DNA of 64,000 nucleotides from Erpetoichthys calabaricus (GCF_900747795.2 NC_041398.2:169759580-169823579); one strand, 5' to 3'; positions 1 through 12,684 are shown, counted from the first letter of the stretch. The notes: generated from the letters alone by a model not told the origin. Translations and numbers: made by a program.

Positions 1-1267
1 TCCGTTGTTACGGGACATTCCGTTGTTACAGGACATCTGCTGATTTCTTAGTCATCTTTCAGTACATTTTGTTGTTCACTTGACCTTTATCTCATTTCTT
101 GATGTGCCTAAACAGGTTTCCGACATCTATTAACCCTTTATGCTTGTTCTTTAAGATGAAAGCTATGTTTCCCTAAAATTATTCTTCACACAAATTAATG
201 GATTTATTAATGAATTAATTAATATTTCCTGGTTCAAGTTATGATACTTGCTGCTATGTTTTGAATTAACTGTAGTTGTACAGTAATCAGAGAACAATTC
301 AAACAGTGTATCTGTATAGCATTACAATAGTCATGTTTTAGGCAAAAAAACATTTTTTTTTCCAATATTCTTTAATAATTGTGAGCTGGAGACTGAAGGA
401 TTTAGAAAGCACAAGTGTAGCAAATAAATGTTAAATATGTGTCAAACTTATTATTGTAAGTGTAAGCCAGCACAACTTCATTTTAAGTCCTTTTAAGTTC
501 AGAGCTTCCAGTCTTGAATTTCTAAGCGCAGAGTTGTTTTTCTGAATTAAAATATGAACCATTTTTAATCATACACTATTTCACCTCAATAAAGGTTTTA
601 ATTAATGATGCAACTGAACAAGTAGCATTAGTTTAAATGCTAAATTACTGTAGCCGGGTGCCTCAGTATACGAATGAAAGGTAACACTGCATTTCTGAGT
701 TACATCTCCTAATGGTAACATACTATCTATAGAGAAAAGAAATGTTCTGAGCACTAAAACCTGAGAGAAACATGTGTAACTATAGGCAGAAATGAGAGAG
801 TGTTGTCTTCAAACTTCTCCGCATACTGAAAATGATATAATAAATAGGATTATTTGATAATACTTTTTGTCCATGCAGACTGGTAAACATTCTGTTTTTC
901 TCAATTTACAGTATGCTCTAATTCTCAAATAAAATATAGTAAGTTACCATTAAACCACTTTGAATTACCTTTCATTCTACTTGCCTTTGTTTTGAGAAGA
1001 GTAGCGTTATGTAAAGCCCGGTTACGTACAGTATGGGCTGTTAATTCTTTGTCAGCTAATCTGTACTATTTATTATTAGTCTTAAGGCTCTTTCTGGTTT
1101 GAACTTTTTTAAAATCTTTAAATAATTCTTCTGATAGTATTCTCCAATTTAGCCACAATTAGAGTAATTATTATTATCATTATATAATTACTATTACATA
1201 TGGTAACTGAAAAGCCATACTGCCCATATTATCAGTTTTTCTGATTAATACAGTTTAAGACAGGAGT
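1..1267. other. AT-rich intergenic stretch, nothing recognised
   Basis: The stretch has many stops in all frames and no splice-flanked coding block or repeat end that I recognise. It is probably ordinary intergenic DNA upstream of RASL11B. Confidence 0.6.
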
Positions 1268-1480
1268 CATAGTGGTAATGCTGCTACTTCATTGCTCCAG
1301 ACACCTGGGTTCAATTCCTGACCTGGTCATGGACTGTGCAAAATTTGAACATTCTCACAGTGATGGCATAATTGTTACTGCAGGCACTTCAGTTTTCTAC
1401 CATACTCCAAAGACATGCATGTTAATGTGCTGGGTGATGCTAACATAGTCCAGTACTGGCGAGTGTGGATGGGAATGCTT
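1268..1480 (+). repeat. decayed V-SINE-like tRNA-derived SINE
   Basis: The order of landmarks matches the better preserved SINEs at 50611 and 60452. There is a head resembling 'gtggtaatgctgctac', a Pol III B-box-like GGTTCAATTCC at 1308-1318, a 'ctccaaagacatgca' block and a 'gtactggcgagtgtggatgg' end. Divergence is high, so this is an old copy. Confidence 0.6.
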
Positions 1481-2460
1481 TACATGCGGAGTTGGTTTCT
1501 GCCTAAAACTTTTCAGATAGCACCGATTCCAAGTACAGCAGCAATGAAAAAAGTAGCTAGGAAATAAAAGATGCTTTAATGTTATTTCTTGCAGTTAAAC
1601 TGAATACAATAAGACATAAATTGCAAGATGAAAGACCATTAGAGTACATCATGTCGTAATCTGGTTGCTCCAGTCAGTCAATGGTCTTTCAGAGGTAACG
1701 GTGTAAGGTGCCTTTTCACAATTGCAAAAGATAACAAGAAATCATTCAAGCTTTATTTCAAATAGCATCTTTCACAAAATGCTCCGTCACAATGCATTTC
1801 ACACATGCCACCTTACAGAGGATGCCATATGGTGGATACTTCAATTATAAAGTGATGTATTGTCAAAAAAACATTCCATTTGAATTTAAGAAGTGATAGT
1901 TGACTATGAATAACTGCAGTTGTATGAAATAAATGCAGATTTATTAATATTCTGATTTGATTCATATCACCATTCTCAGGATGTTAGCTCAGTCTCATGA
2001 GAGAACACACAAGCCTAAAATGGCTGAAGACGACACTGAACCATTTACTGTGTAAAAAGTGGAAGGCCATCCATTTAGTGTTCCAAGTTGCTTCTTATTG
2101 CTCAGGGTGAACAAAGTGTTAGTACAGAACACTGAGGAACAATAATACTCATCATTTTACCCTGTACATGTAAAGACTGTCTGTACATCATAGCAGGGAA
2201 CACACTACAGGTAACGTTTTCATGAGAAATAATCAAGGATATGATGAAAGCATTAAAAGATACATTATTAAGGATTAGTCATTTCCAACCAGCAATGTCC
2301 AGTTCAGGGGAACAGAAAGATGAACTATAATCTAATAGCAAACAGATGGAGCACATTAGAATTAATCATGCAGTCTCGTTTTAGGTCTGTTGTACACTGT
2401 TAAAAGTCATGTAATTGAAAAGATTTTTCCATACAAAATATAGTTTCATCTTGAAAGGGC
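1481..2460. other. intergenic stretch, nothing recognised
   Basis: The sequence looks unique and AT-rich, without a credible ORF, exon or repeat end. Confidence 0.5.
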
Positions 2461-2680
2461 AGCTGTCTCCAATGTGCTGCTTTGCAGCTCCTCTTAAGGA
2501 TGTCTTCTCAGATACAGTTACCTTTGGCTGCCCTCATGCTAATCCACTGCCTGCAGGTGTCTAATCCTGTTTTAAATCAGCCCCTTCTTCGCCTGACAGC
2601 TTGGCTGTCAAATGTGAGATGTCCACTATTTAACGTGACAGTGGAGTTAACCCTCATGTCATGAGCAAGCCCTTCAAGAC
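2461..2680. promoter_or_regulatory. candidate non-coding regulatory block with a TGACAGC palindrome
   Basis: This patch is richer in GC than its surroundings. It contains a perfect inverted repeat, TGACAGC-ttg-GCTGTCA (2594-2610), and a further TGACAG near 2634. TGACAG is the core bound by MEIS and TGIF homeodomain factors. The 60-codon ORF here has no family resemblance, so a regulatory reading is preferred, but it rests on motif content alone. Confidence 0.2.
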
Positions 2681-3018
2681 TGCTGAGCTAGGTGTGCAAA
2701 TCTTTAATGTCATTGGACATTTTACTCAGTTGATGCAGTGGATTAATAAAATATGCACTTGAGGTGATGGTGATTTTGTTAATATTTTTGCACTGCTGTC
2801 TTATCAAAATACGCACCATTATGATGGCTTGGGAGACAGCTTTTTAAAATTTTTTTATGCATGCTGGGATTATAAAATAATGTATCATTTTTAGCAGAGC
2901 TTCAAAGCAAGTTTCACTGGGAGATGTGTAATTTAGGGTAATGTTAATAAATAGTACTTTTTAAGGAGAATTTTAATTATATATACCAAAATGCCGGGAT
3001 CTTTGATGCAGGGTGCCA

Positions 3019-3019
<1 letters not shown>
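2681..3019. other. intergenic, nothing recognised
   Basis: AT-rich sequence with no feature that I can support. Confidence 0.5.
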
Positions 3020-3054
<35 letters not shown>

Positions 3055-3165
3055 CCAATTTAGAATCAACCCGAAAAATCCCCTTACACACTCCCATAGA
3101 CAGTGACTAGGCTGGGGATTCAAAGCCACGATGTTGGACGCATGACGACACAGCAAAAAACATTT
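3020..3165 (-). repeat. (CA)17 microsatellite inside a decayed V-SINE fragment
   Basis: A pure CA tract (3020-3053) is followed by 'gccaatttagaatcaaccc' and 'ggggattcaaagcc'. On the minus strand this reads B-box region, then 'aaattggc', then (GT)n. That is the order seen in the plus-strand SINE at 50611, where a (GT)n tract also follows the 'taaattgtcc' block. The microsatellite therefore probably grew from the SINE's own GT tract. Confidence 0.55.
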
Positions 3166-4329
3166 TACTTCCTAAGTATAATACATTCTACCAACCAAAG
3201 TATTGCTGTGAATGATATAACAGTTAATTGATTTGGGAACGTACTGATTGATTAATGCACGGTGAAAGGAACATTACTGTTAATATCTTGATTCTGTCTA
3301 TATATTGTATACAGTCAATAGCTGCCAAATGTTGTATAACCAAGATGAGATTTGACAACTATTAAAATATTGTAATGGCTAAAAGCAAGTTGTCCCAGCA
3401 TTAGATGAACATCCATAATCTGAATGGACAGCATAGCTCTCATTTAGGAAAGTGATGCATTAGCTTTGTAAGCAAATGCCAACATGTGTAATGGTTATGC
3501 TGTCATACCACATTGGGTCAATTATATAATATTATTAAAAATAATTTATTGGCAAGTTTTTTTCTGACCTCAAGAAATCTAACATGCTTTTCTGGAAGAA
3601 ACAAGGTTGTATCGTGGATATCATGCAAGTAGCTACACAGGAAGAAAAAGACTCCTTATGTTCAATGTATTTTTTTGCTTTGCGTAAAATATAATTTATG
3701 ATATAGGTCCTCAAGCTTGTAAGAAGGGTATTTTTAAAGGGTTGAAATTGTTTTGTAAAGAACTGTATATGAACAGTTATTCTTAATTGGTTAATTTACA
3801 GTGACACGTACTGTACTTCTGAAATAAAATGTGTAAACCTTTACAAGCACAATTATGGGAACTATAATACTTATCTGTATTTGTATAATGACAGTGGGAT
3901 GCAGTTGTGATGTCAACAGGATATTTAACTATGCTATACATTGCCACCAAGAACTAACTTATAAAATGTTGGACATGTACAGTACTTTAAATGTAAATAT
4001 TTCAAAACAGAGAAGAAGGAAACCCAACACAGTGTTGTGTCAGAATCCATGTATTTAGAGACGCACACAATTACTGAACCTAGAGAAGGAAACGTGGTGT
4101 TCTGCCAGACTGCAGCTAGTAGAAACTGGAAAATTATATCATTTTTGATTGATATCTTTGACAGCATACATGCAACTTCTAAATTGGTTGCAATTTTATT
4201 AAAGGTCTGTAGTAATCATGTCTCAGATAACCCAGTAACTCTTTCTCCATCAATTACGCACCCACATTGGGTTTCTCTCTTAATACTTGCATAAGAAAAA
4301 CAGTTTATAATAAACAAAGTGTCACATCG
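3166..4329. other. intergenic, nothing recognised
   Basis: AT-rich. Short overlapping ORFs on both strands near 3855-4294 have no family resemblance, no splice context and no codon pattern, and look like chance. Confidence 0.5.
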
Positions 4330-4530
4330 GTGCCATGACTCGCTGCTGCCAGGTCTTGAGTTTGAATCTTTTTTATTGTCCCTGTCTTTGTGAAGTTTGC
4401 AAGTTTTCATTCAGATAGACACGATAGGTTAATACATGCCTCTAAAATTAGGGTGAGTATGGCATATTTGTCAGTGACCCTGCAGCTGACTGGTACCCCC
4501 TTGAGGATGTTTCCAATTTTGAAGCTATTC
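4330..4530 (+). repeat. decayed V-SINE-like SINE
   Basis: Head-like 'ggtgccatgactcgctgctgcc' is followed by a B-box-like 'gagtttgaatctt' (4368-4380), then 'ctttgtgaagtttgcaagtt' and 'gataggttaat', in the order of the SINE consensus implied by the other copies. It is strongly diverged. Confidence 0.45.
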
Positions 4531-4880
4531 TTGCTGGGATAAGCGGCAACCCCTACTACCCTTGACACCTTGACACATGACATTGTGTTTGGTATACAGA
4601 GATATGTGTCTACCCACCACAGTGAGTAGCTGAAACCCTCTGGGGTTTGTACATTTTTGGTTAATTCTCTTCTCCTGGGTGTATTGCTGGTACACTGCAA
4701 TAATGTTGTCTCACTGTACTTTCGCTTTAGTTTGATTCTCAGCTCCCTTTACTCATGACTACAAAAATGTGGATATACATTGTAAATGGATAAGTACTTT
4801 CCTATCTATGTAAATATAAATATGCAGTGAATAAAATAAATATTCATTATCTCAGATTTAGCCAAATCTTTCTCTTTACT
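4531..4880. other. intergenic, nothing recognised
   Basis: Possibly the continuation of old repeat sequence. No distinct feature was identified. Confidence 0.4.
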
Positions 4881-6122
4881 TAGATAGATAGATAGATAGA
4901 TACTTTATTAATCCCAAGGTGAAATTCACATACTCCAGCAGCAGCATACTGATACAAAAAACAATATTAAATTAAAGAGTAATAAAAATGCAGGTAAAAA
5001 CGGACAATAACTTTGAATTATGTTAACGTTTACCCCCGGGGTGGAATTGAAGAGTCGCATAGTTTGGGGGAGGAATGATCTTCTCAGTCTGTCAGTGGAG
5101 CAGGACAGTGACAGCAGTCTGTCGCTGAAGCTGCTCCTCTGTCTGGAGATGATACTGTTTTGTGGATGCAGTGGATTCTCCATAATTGACAGGAGCCTGC
5201 TGAGCGCCCGTCGCTCCACCACAGATGTCAAACTGTCCAGCTCCGTGCCTACAATAGAGCCTGCCTTCCTCACCAGTTTGTCCAGGCATGAGGTGTCCTT
5301 CTTCTTTATGCTGCCTCCCCAGCACACCACCACGAAGAAGAGGGCACTCGCCACAACTATCTAATAGAACATGTACCCGGCTCTGTCCTCTCTTACACAG
5401 AGAATCAGTATTGGCAGTCCAGTCTAATTTATCATCCAGCTGCACTCCCAGATATTTATAGGTCTGCACCATCTACACACAGTCACCTCTGATGATCACA
5501 GGGTCTGTGAGGGGCCTGGGTCTCCTAAAATCCACCACCAGCTCCTTGGTTTTGCTGGTGTTCAGTTGTAGGTGGTTTGAGTCACACCATTTAACAAAGT
5601 CCTTGATTAGGTCCCTATACTCCTCCTCCTGCCCACTCCTGATGCAGCCCACGATAGCAGTGTCGTCAGCAAACTTTTGCACGTGGCAGGACTCCAAGTT
5701 ATATTGGAAGTCCGATGTATATAGGCTGAACAGGACCGGAGAAAGTACAGTCCCCTGTGGCGCTCCTGTGTTGCTGACCACAATGTCAGACCTGCAGTTC
5801 CCGAGATGCACATACTGAGGTCTGTTTGTAAGACAGTCCACGATCCATGCCACCAGGTATGAATCTACTCCCATCTCTGTCAGCTTGTCCCTAAGGAGCA
5901 GAGGTTGGATGGTGTTGAAGGCGCTAGAGAAGTCTAGAAACATAATTCTTACAGCACCACTGCCTCTGTCCAAGTGGGAGAGGGATTGGTGTAGCATATA
6001 GAAGATGGTATCCTCCGCTCCCACCTTCTCCTGGTATGCGAACTGCAGAGGGTCGAGGGCATGGCGTACCTGTAGCCTCAGGTGGTGAAGCAGCAGCCGC
6101 TCCATGGTCTTCATCACATGTG
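4881..6122 (-). mobile_element. 5'-truncated LINE, Rex1/CR1-group, reverse transcriptase and 3' end
   Basis: Read on the minus strand, the element runs from about 6122 to a (TATC)5 tail at 4881-4901. A 214-codon block (6117-5473) is the reverse transcriptase palm. It has the 'FLDFSSAFNT' motif A, 'NTGAPQGTVLSP' motif B, the 'FADDTAIVG' catalytic motif C and 'LNTSKTKELVVDF' downstream. An in-frame TAG follows 'RGDCV', and the same frame resumes as 'MVQTYKYLGVQLDD', the usual thumb region. A frameshift near 5350-5400 moves the rest into another frame ('VCWGGSIKKKDTSCLDKLV'). The endonuclease half is missing. The 3' end (reading toward 'gggattaataaagta') closely matches the plus-strand copy at 7861. 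It is a dead copy. Assignment to Rex1 rather than another CR1/L2-group clade is uncertain. Confidence 0.85.
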
Positions 6123-6599
6123 ACGTCAGAGCGACTTATACTTATAGGACCCTTTGAAAATTAAAAAAAAGTACTCATCAGCAAAGCCATTAAATTAACC
6201 AAAATATACTTAATTACCTTTTAAAATGCATACAAAGCTAAACTAACTTGTTAATATTGAAGTTAAAGTTAATATTTGTGATGCATTCTTTTTGCTAAAT
6301 AAACTAAACTTTTTCTGATGTTTTTTTTGTACCTTTGTTGCTGAAAGAACATTCCATGATTTGAATATCTATTGATAAATAATGAAGGAAACCCATGTAT
6401 ATGTCTAAAATGTTAACAAATACTAATAATCTTAAAAAGCAATCATTTTGCAATGAGGTTAAATTAAATCTTAAAGAATGTTTATGTTGAAGCTTTAGAG
6501 ATTGCAAAGGTCATCAATACATGTGCATCATCTCTCTCTGATCAGTGAATTTTAATTCTTCCATTTTACAAATGTAACTTTGATCAACATTGGATCACT
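6123..6599. other. AT-rich intergenic, nothing recognised
   Basis: Flanks the truncated LINE. No coding or repeat signal could be supported. Confidence 0.5.
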
Positions 6600-6835
6600 G
6601 GGAGTAAGAGAGCATTCCGGTAGCAGTTAAAGTAAGACGGGAACAAACCCATCAAAGGACACACACCTGGCTAATGGAGAGTCTCCAGTTAATTTAATAC
6701 AGATGTCTTTGGGCTGAGGAAGGGAAAAGAGAACACAGACTACCCCGAGCAAACCAGCTGGGAGAACATGCAAACCTGACAGTGATGAGGCTTTAAACTG
6801 AGCAGTGAGACAGCAGCATGAAGTTGCTGCACTAT
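6600..6835 (-). repeat. decayed V-SINE-like fragment
   Basis: The minus-strand order is recognisable from plus-strand words such as 'gggagaacatgcaaacctgac' and 'cagtgagacagcagc'. The first is the complement of 'gtttgcatgttctccc' and the second resembles the complement of the SINE head. Old and eroded. Confidence 0.55.
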
Positions 6836-7857
6836 TGTGCTATGGCATATTTCAGACAAAATCTCAAACGTTTCATAAAATGAAAGAGCAACAAATGAAG
6901 CAGGTGGGTAAAGCATTTGCGTTAGGATTGTGACTGTGTGTTTAAAAAGGAACAAATATGATATCTCTTACGTATTCTCATTTAGCAACTCTTAAATTGA
7001 TTAAGCAGGATCAAGGTTGATGGATGGATGGATGGATGGATAGATAGATCTTCTCTGATGACTGTGATACTTAATGCAACACAGAATATAATATGACAGC
7101 AGATAAATACAGAAAATAGTTCTTATTCTATGGAGTCTCTTTCCAGTGTGCGTATTTTGACCAATCATTTAATATGACCAGTAATGCTTATTTACAGAAT
7201 AAATGTAGACTTAGTCATAAAGCATTAGATTATTTCGACAAGATTACACAGCGAGCTGAGCAGGATTAGAACCTTCTACAAGAAGACATGCAGCGAAGTA
7301 AAGAGAAACTGAAAAGATGGAATTCTGTATGAGATAAAAAGGGGGAATTAAAGCATCTCTTCCCTGAGTCAACCTGAACACAAAAATGGACATGTAAGGA
7401 AAGTAACAGACACATATTATTTACTTGATATCACAGCAAAAAGTATTTAATAATCCTTCTATGTGTTATTTATCAACTGCTGCATTGGCTCTTAGGCACT
7501 TCCATTACTTAAGTTCATTCCTGAATGTGAGAGGTTTCCCCACCGCTTCCGGAGCCAGGAGATAAAGAAAGAACTGAGTATAACTGAAGCCGACATGCTA
7601 ACCTCTGAAATAACATGACATTTACCTCAAGGAGAGGAAACGACCCTTTCCCTTGGCATCTCAGGAATCCACTACTGACACCAGTTAGGCCTTCAACTGA
7701 AAAAAACATATGGGTTTAATTACAAAGAAAGGAAAATTTGAGGAACTGGATAAAGCTGAAGTAACAGTTTTACCTGTATGATGCAACTGCTTTCACAAAA
7801 CCAGCCATCTATTGCATATTACTTATGAATTTATGAATTACTTGTGAATTTCCTTTC
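6836..7857. other. intergenic, with a short (GGAT)n tract
   Basis: A GGAT/GATA tract at about 7017-7050 is probably the tail of an otherwise lost SINE. The rest shows no gene. Confidence 0.45.
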
Positions 7858-7931
7858 TTTAATTTAATATTATTTATTGTATCAGTATGCTGCTGCTGGA
7901 GAATGTGAATTTCCCATTGGGATTAATAAAG

Positions 7932-8023
<92 letters not shown>
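7858..8023 (+). mobile_element. 3' stub of the same LINE family with a (TATC)23 tail
   Basis: About 75 bases (7858-7931), including 'cagtatgctgctgctgga' and 'gggattaataaagta', match the complement of the 3' end of the LINE at 4901-4960 with few differences. They run straight into 92 bases of perfect TATC repeat (7932-8023, 23 units). The copy is 5'-truncated to little more than the 3' UTR. The tail uses the same unit as the 5-unit tail on the other copy, so the microsatellite started as the element's own tail. Confidence 0.8.
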
Positions 8024-9239
8024 ACTTAAAATCTACAAATCACTTTAAAATGAAGAAACTAGCCATCAAGCACATTGTATGTGAGGCTTTATTAATAAAA
8101 ACTAATTTAAAGGAGGTAGTTTTTTTACACAGTTCGCATCACCTGTTTATAGAGATAATGACCAGATCAGTTTTTTCTCTTCTCTTTATTATTTCCTCAA
8201 AGTGCAAGGTCTCTTGAAGTATAATATAATGCCATATCTACAATATATTAGGTTAAATAAATGTGAGGTTACTAAATCTAAACAAGAATTGAGAAATGTA
8301 AATAAATGGCTGAGTCTGGGGGCAAGGTACTAGCTGGAGCCAGTTCTGACAGACCCCTTCGAAAGGTAAATCACACACATGAAATGCCTCGACTTACAGT
8401 GTCCCTCAAGTTGTATAGCGGGTTGACAGATTGACATTCCAAATGCAATAATAACAGCTTTGCCTGATTTCTCAGCACTAATATTCCTACATTCCAGCCG
8501 TGGAGTTTTAGATTGAGGATTTAAGCTCTCCTCGGAGAGCCAAGGCAGGGGGGTTGAGTTCCATATCTATTTTTGGAACAGCACTGGTTTTAAGTCGACA
8601 ATATTGTTTGCATAACACTATGTAACAGGAATGATCTGGATCTCTCTCTGCCTTGCGCACTCTGTGTACTTTTTAGTGATTGTGTCCTCCACCCAAACAT
8701 TTTTTTTTAACAAAAAAAAAATGAGTATGACAGATATTAAATATGAAATGAACTATTATGTACAACTGACCACACCTTGAAAAATCACCTAAAACTAGAC
8801 AGTGGATAACGTTATCCCACAGAAACACACTAAACTGCATCAGGTCTGATGCCAGCAAGTTCCTATAAAGGAGACAATGATTCAGGAAAAACTAGATTTT
8901 GAAGGTTAAAACTGCCTTACAACATTATAAAATATTTTTTATTGTGTTTCCTCAGGAGACCAATGTGCAAAAGGCTGTTCTGAATTAAAGGTCAATAGTA
9001 AATTCTGACAACTACCATGTGATTGTTAGTTTAAAACAGCATAACAATATTCAAAGTTAGACTTGTCATATGTACAGTAACAGACAAGAAACTAACACAT
9101 GGTTCATTCTTTTCAATCTTCTATTTCAACTATTAGCCATTTTCTTTTTAATGTTTATCTATTTTCAAATGTTTCTTTGCTTGGTTTTGATGGAGTTTTT
9201 ATATTCTCTTCATGCCAGCCTCTTTATTCCCACATCCCG
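8024..9239. other. intergenic, nothing recognised
   Basis: AT-rich sequence with homopolymer runs near 8700. No exon or repeat end identified. Confidence 0.5.
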
Positions 9240-9368
9240 AAAATGCAACTGTCACCTCTAAAGTCACTCAGAAGACATATGCTTGAGTGTGCTTGTGATG
9301 AGCTGGATGGGTTAGTCCCAGCATTGTGCTGCTTATTGGAAGTGGGTTAAAAACGGATAGGTGGAAGG
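9240..9368 (+). repeat. decayed 3' end of V-SINE-like element
   Basis: 'gatgagctggatgggtta', 'cagcattgtgctgctta' and 'aaaacggataggtgga' resemble the SINE 3' region ending in a GGAT-like tail. Low similarity. Confidence 0.35.
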
Positions 9369-9784
9369 ATTTTATATTTTGTTCACATTCCAGGCTTTAT
9401 TAATTGTTTAAAAATGGAACCCAGCTGAAAGCAACATTTCCCATATTTTACTGTTGCAGTTTTTTTTTTATTTTTTTGGATTTCTGCCATTTTCCAAGTG
9501 TAGAAAAACCTGGCCTACGGTTGCTATGTTCCATTCAGTATTCAAATGGTGCTACAATGTTTTAATTTCGAAATGCACAAAAGTTGATTTAAAAAAAAAA
9601 AACCTCTTGTGTTCATCTGTATCTGTCAAATTTCCTAACCTGGTCATCTCATCTGTGAATTCTCAAGCACTCAATTAGATTTTCTCAAAGCACCATCAAA
9701 TCTGACAGGCTGGTTATTCACACTGAGGCAGACAAGCCCTTTTTACATGCCCTGAATTCAGTTTCACAACAATTGTTCAAGTAA
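9369..9784. other. intergenic, nothing recognised
   Basis: AT-rich with poly-T and poly-A runs. No supportable feature. Confidence 0.5.
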
Positions 9785-9870
9785 TGATAATAATTCATTA
9801 CATTTATATAGCGCTTTTCTCAAGTATGGATCCTTGACAAACATACTGTACTTCAAGGCGCCCCAGATAT
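9785..9870 (-). repeat. LINE/SINE 3'-tail family ending 'agcgctatataaat'
   Basis: The complement reads 'gaaaagcgctatataaatg' followed by 'aattattatcat'. This closely matches the plus-strand tail at 39431-39470 ('aaaggcgctatataaataaa' then TTA repeats). Both are short 3' ends of one dispersed family whose body is not identified. Confidence 0.6.
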
Positions 9871-10579
9871 GGATGTTTGTCTACTATGTATTTGATAGTA
9901 TGAGGGGGTACTTCAATACACACAGCATTTTTTCCTTTCTTGTGACCAAATCTTGCGTGATGCATGCACCGTGAAAGGCAGTCGCTATTTTTTAAACCAA
10001 ACATTTTGCAAGCGCCCTTAATCTTAGGCAGACAATTCCTGCTGAATGTTACAAATCTACCAATGCACACTACTCATATTTTAGAAAGGGTGTATGCACT
10101 AAATGTACCTTACAATTATGCTATGAAGGGGGATATCTTTTTTAAAAATGATGACACCTTTAATAGCTTATTGTTTTGGACAGCCAAGCACAACTTTGTT
10201 CGTAACAAGAAGTAGTAATCAGAAATGACTTTGTAGTTTTTAGTGCAATTAACTCATTTTTTAAAAATAATTTATGCTGTATTTTAAGAAGACCAAGTTT
10301 AATCAGCTTATTCCCATTTGCTTTTGAAAATTTGAGGAAGAGCTCTTGTATGCAGGTAACTTCAAGAGCTTTTGGGGTGCAGTTTACATTCCATAATGAA
10401 ATTGTTTTGTCTTAAGTCCTTGAGACTGAACAGCTCTTCTAAATGTGACCAGTTATGTAGAGTACCATCCCTTTTTATATTAAGGGTGTCTCAGCTACCA
10501 CCACACTTGGAAGACTCAGTACAAAGTTCCATCGCACAGATATCTTCACGTGCAGCAGTAACCTACACCCTCTGCAGAC
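9871..10579. other. intergenic, nothing recognised
   Basis: ORFs of 79-88 codons on both strands overlap each other and show no recognisable domain. No splice or promoter context. Confidence 0.45.
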
Positions 10580-11160
10580 GAGAGGCAGGTCAGAGCCATT
10601 GTGGTCAATAAACTGGACCATTGGCTACACTGTGATATACTGAGATGCCTCCACTTATGATGCTGCGTTTCATTTAAAGTGTGAACTCGGAATTTTCAAC
10701 TGGAATGTCGTGTTGCAACTCAGAAAGTCGGGACTGGCCTGTCAAGCCTTAGTTTGTCTGACTTCAGAACATGACGTCAAATTCAAAATGGAGATGTGCA
10801 CCACAAACTTCAGTGAAAGCTGGAGTATTATACTGTTTATTAGCACTTTTATCTACTTGTGCTTCATTAAATCAGTCAAGTACACATTATTGCGAAACTT
10901 ATCTATGTACATGTTGCTACATTGTGTGGATACGTAAAATACTGCATAGTAGTACATTGTTACCAATTGCTATTTATTCCAATGGAGCAAGCACAACGAA
11001 GGTTTACCTGGACACGTCCATGTTAGTTTTCCAAATGTTTTACTTGAACACAATTTACTCTGGTGTCATGTTGTTCTCTGGTCTAACATCCAAGCTAAAT
11101 GGAGTGCAGCCAGAGAAAACTGCACAGCCATTGCATCATTTAACAAAATAAATCACGCTT
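10580..11160. repeat. possible unclassified dispersed repeat
   Basis: The block around 'cagaaagtcgggactggcct' and 'cttcattaaatcagtcaagt' resembles a fish interspersed repeat as far as I can recall, but no second copy or terminal repeat lies in the window. A 126-codon ORF (10771-11151, plus) has no known domain and is cysteine- and leucine-rich by composition only. I do not annotate it as a gene. Confidence 0.25.
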
Positions 11161-12317
11161 CTAGTATTGACCTACAACTCCCAAAGTTTCTGCATACAGT
11201 TTTATTTTACTTAGCCGCTGTGGATTTTAAACATAGCCAATTAATTGTACTTTGTAACCCGCCTTTGAAATGTAATGAAGTAGGATTGATACTAAATAAA
11301 TATACATTTTAAAGGATAAAAGTATTTAGATTTAAAAATATTTTACAAAGTGCAATTCCCTACAAAATCTACTGAAGTACATTAATGAAAGTAAGCTCTT
11401 GATGATGTTAGAAATTACTGGTTTGACTTATTATTATACTTTTATGCTTATTTTCTACAAAAATGCATTAACAGAGTAGAACTGCATATTGCTTTGTTGT
11501 TCGATGATTTCATCTTTACATCTTTTTTGACAATCTGTGTTATGCATGCATAGTGTTGTCATAAACCCAACTGTCAACTTCTGCCTCTTTGTATCTAGCA
11601 CACATGAGTCTTATTGTTGCCCCTTTCTCTCATCATCATGTTTGGTTTCACAAAGAACAATTTAATGATGCACTGTACTGATATAAGACATGACATACTG
11701 TAACAGAAACCTAATAATAAAAAATTCCTTGCCTCAACACGCCACTGCACACCTAGTTAATGTCATCAACAAGGCCCAGTCTTCACAGTGTATGAATATC
11801 TGTCAGTCATATAAATCAACAATGTCTGCATTAAGTTCTAAAAAAATTACATAGCTACCTAGGAATACTTTAAATCATTTTGATTTGACCATTTTTAAAA
11901 CATATCATCTCTTAATGAATAAGATTCTTTTCATATTCGTTCATTTGGAGCCCACAGGTTTTAAATGACTGGCTCAGGGTCACACTATGATTCTTGTGGT
12001 GAGGACTAAACTAAACAGCATAACTTCCAGTGCAGACCTTAGCAGAGCCCAATTACAAAATCACAAAATGTGCAGTTCAAAAGAATGTTTAAAGTAGAGA
12101 ATCATAAAAAACAGCACACTGATTCAAACTGGCAGCTAAACAACAAATGTAGTTTACTGCTTGACATTAAACAATTGAGGCACTATTACATTAATTACAA
12201 AGTACTAACTTAAAAATTACAACATATGGAAGTAAAAAAAAAAAAACACTTTCAAGGGGTCACTGTCCCTTAAGAGTTAAGCTGTACTTACCGTATGGTC
12301 TCAAGGATTGTAAGTCT
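11161..12317. other. intergenic, nothing recognised
   Basis: AT-rich sequence without a supportable feature. Confidence 0.5.
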
Positions 12318-12510
12318 ATGCCAGTGTTAATTTGTTCTGAATGGGGCACCAGTCCGTCACAGTATACTCAGCAACAACCTCCCCCTACCCATTCATTCAC
12401 AGCAGGCCAATATACTGCAGTCAGTGTTCTTCACAGTTTGTCTGTTGAGGAGCCCACACAGAGAAAGCAGCCTAGCCAAAAACTGATTCATGTTCTTAGT
12501 GCTGTGAGGT
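12318..12510 (-). repeat. decayed V-SINE-like fragment
   Basis: 'ggggcaccagtccgtcacag' and 'ggagcccacacagagaaagca' read as the complement of SINE internal blocks. Weak. Confidence 0.4.
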
Positions 12511-12684
12511 AGCACTTCTTGACTGTAGGTTTAATAGTAAATATCCAACATTTAGGTAGCACTTGTAAAATGAATGTAATAGCACTTGAGATGCAAGGTT
12601 TCATTAGTTTAATATATAGCTATATGCAGTATCTATGTATAGTCTGCACAACTGTCATTTTAATGACTAAGGATAGTTAATACC

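Noticed and set aside
4926-5818. Plus-strand ORFs of 114 and 108 codons
   Set aside because: Antisense shadows of the LINE on the minus strand.
10771-11151. 126-codon plus-strand ORF
   Set aside because: Cysteine- and leucine-rich by composition only, overlapped by a second open frame, in a probable dispersed repeat. No domain recognised.
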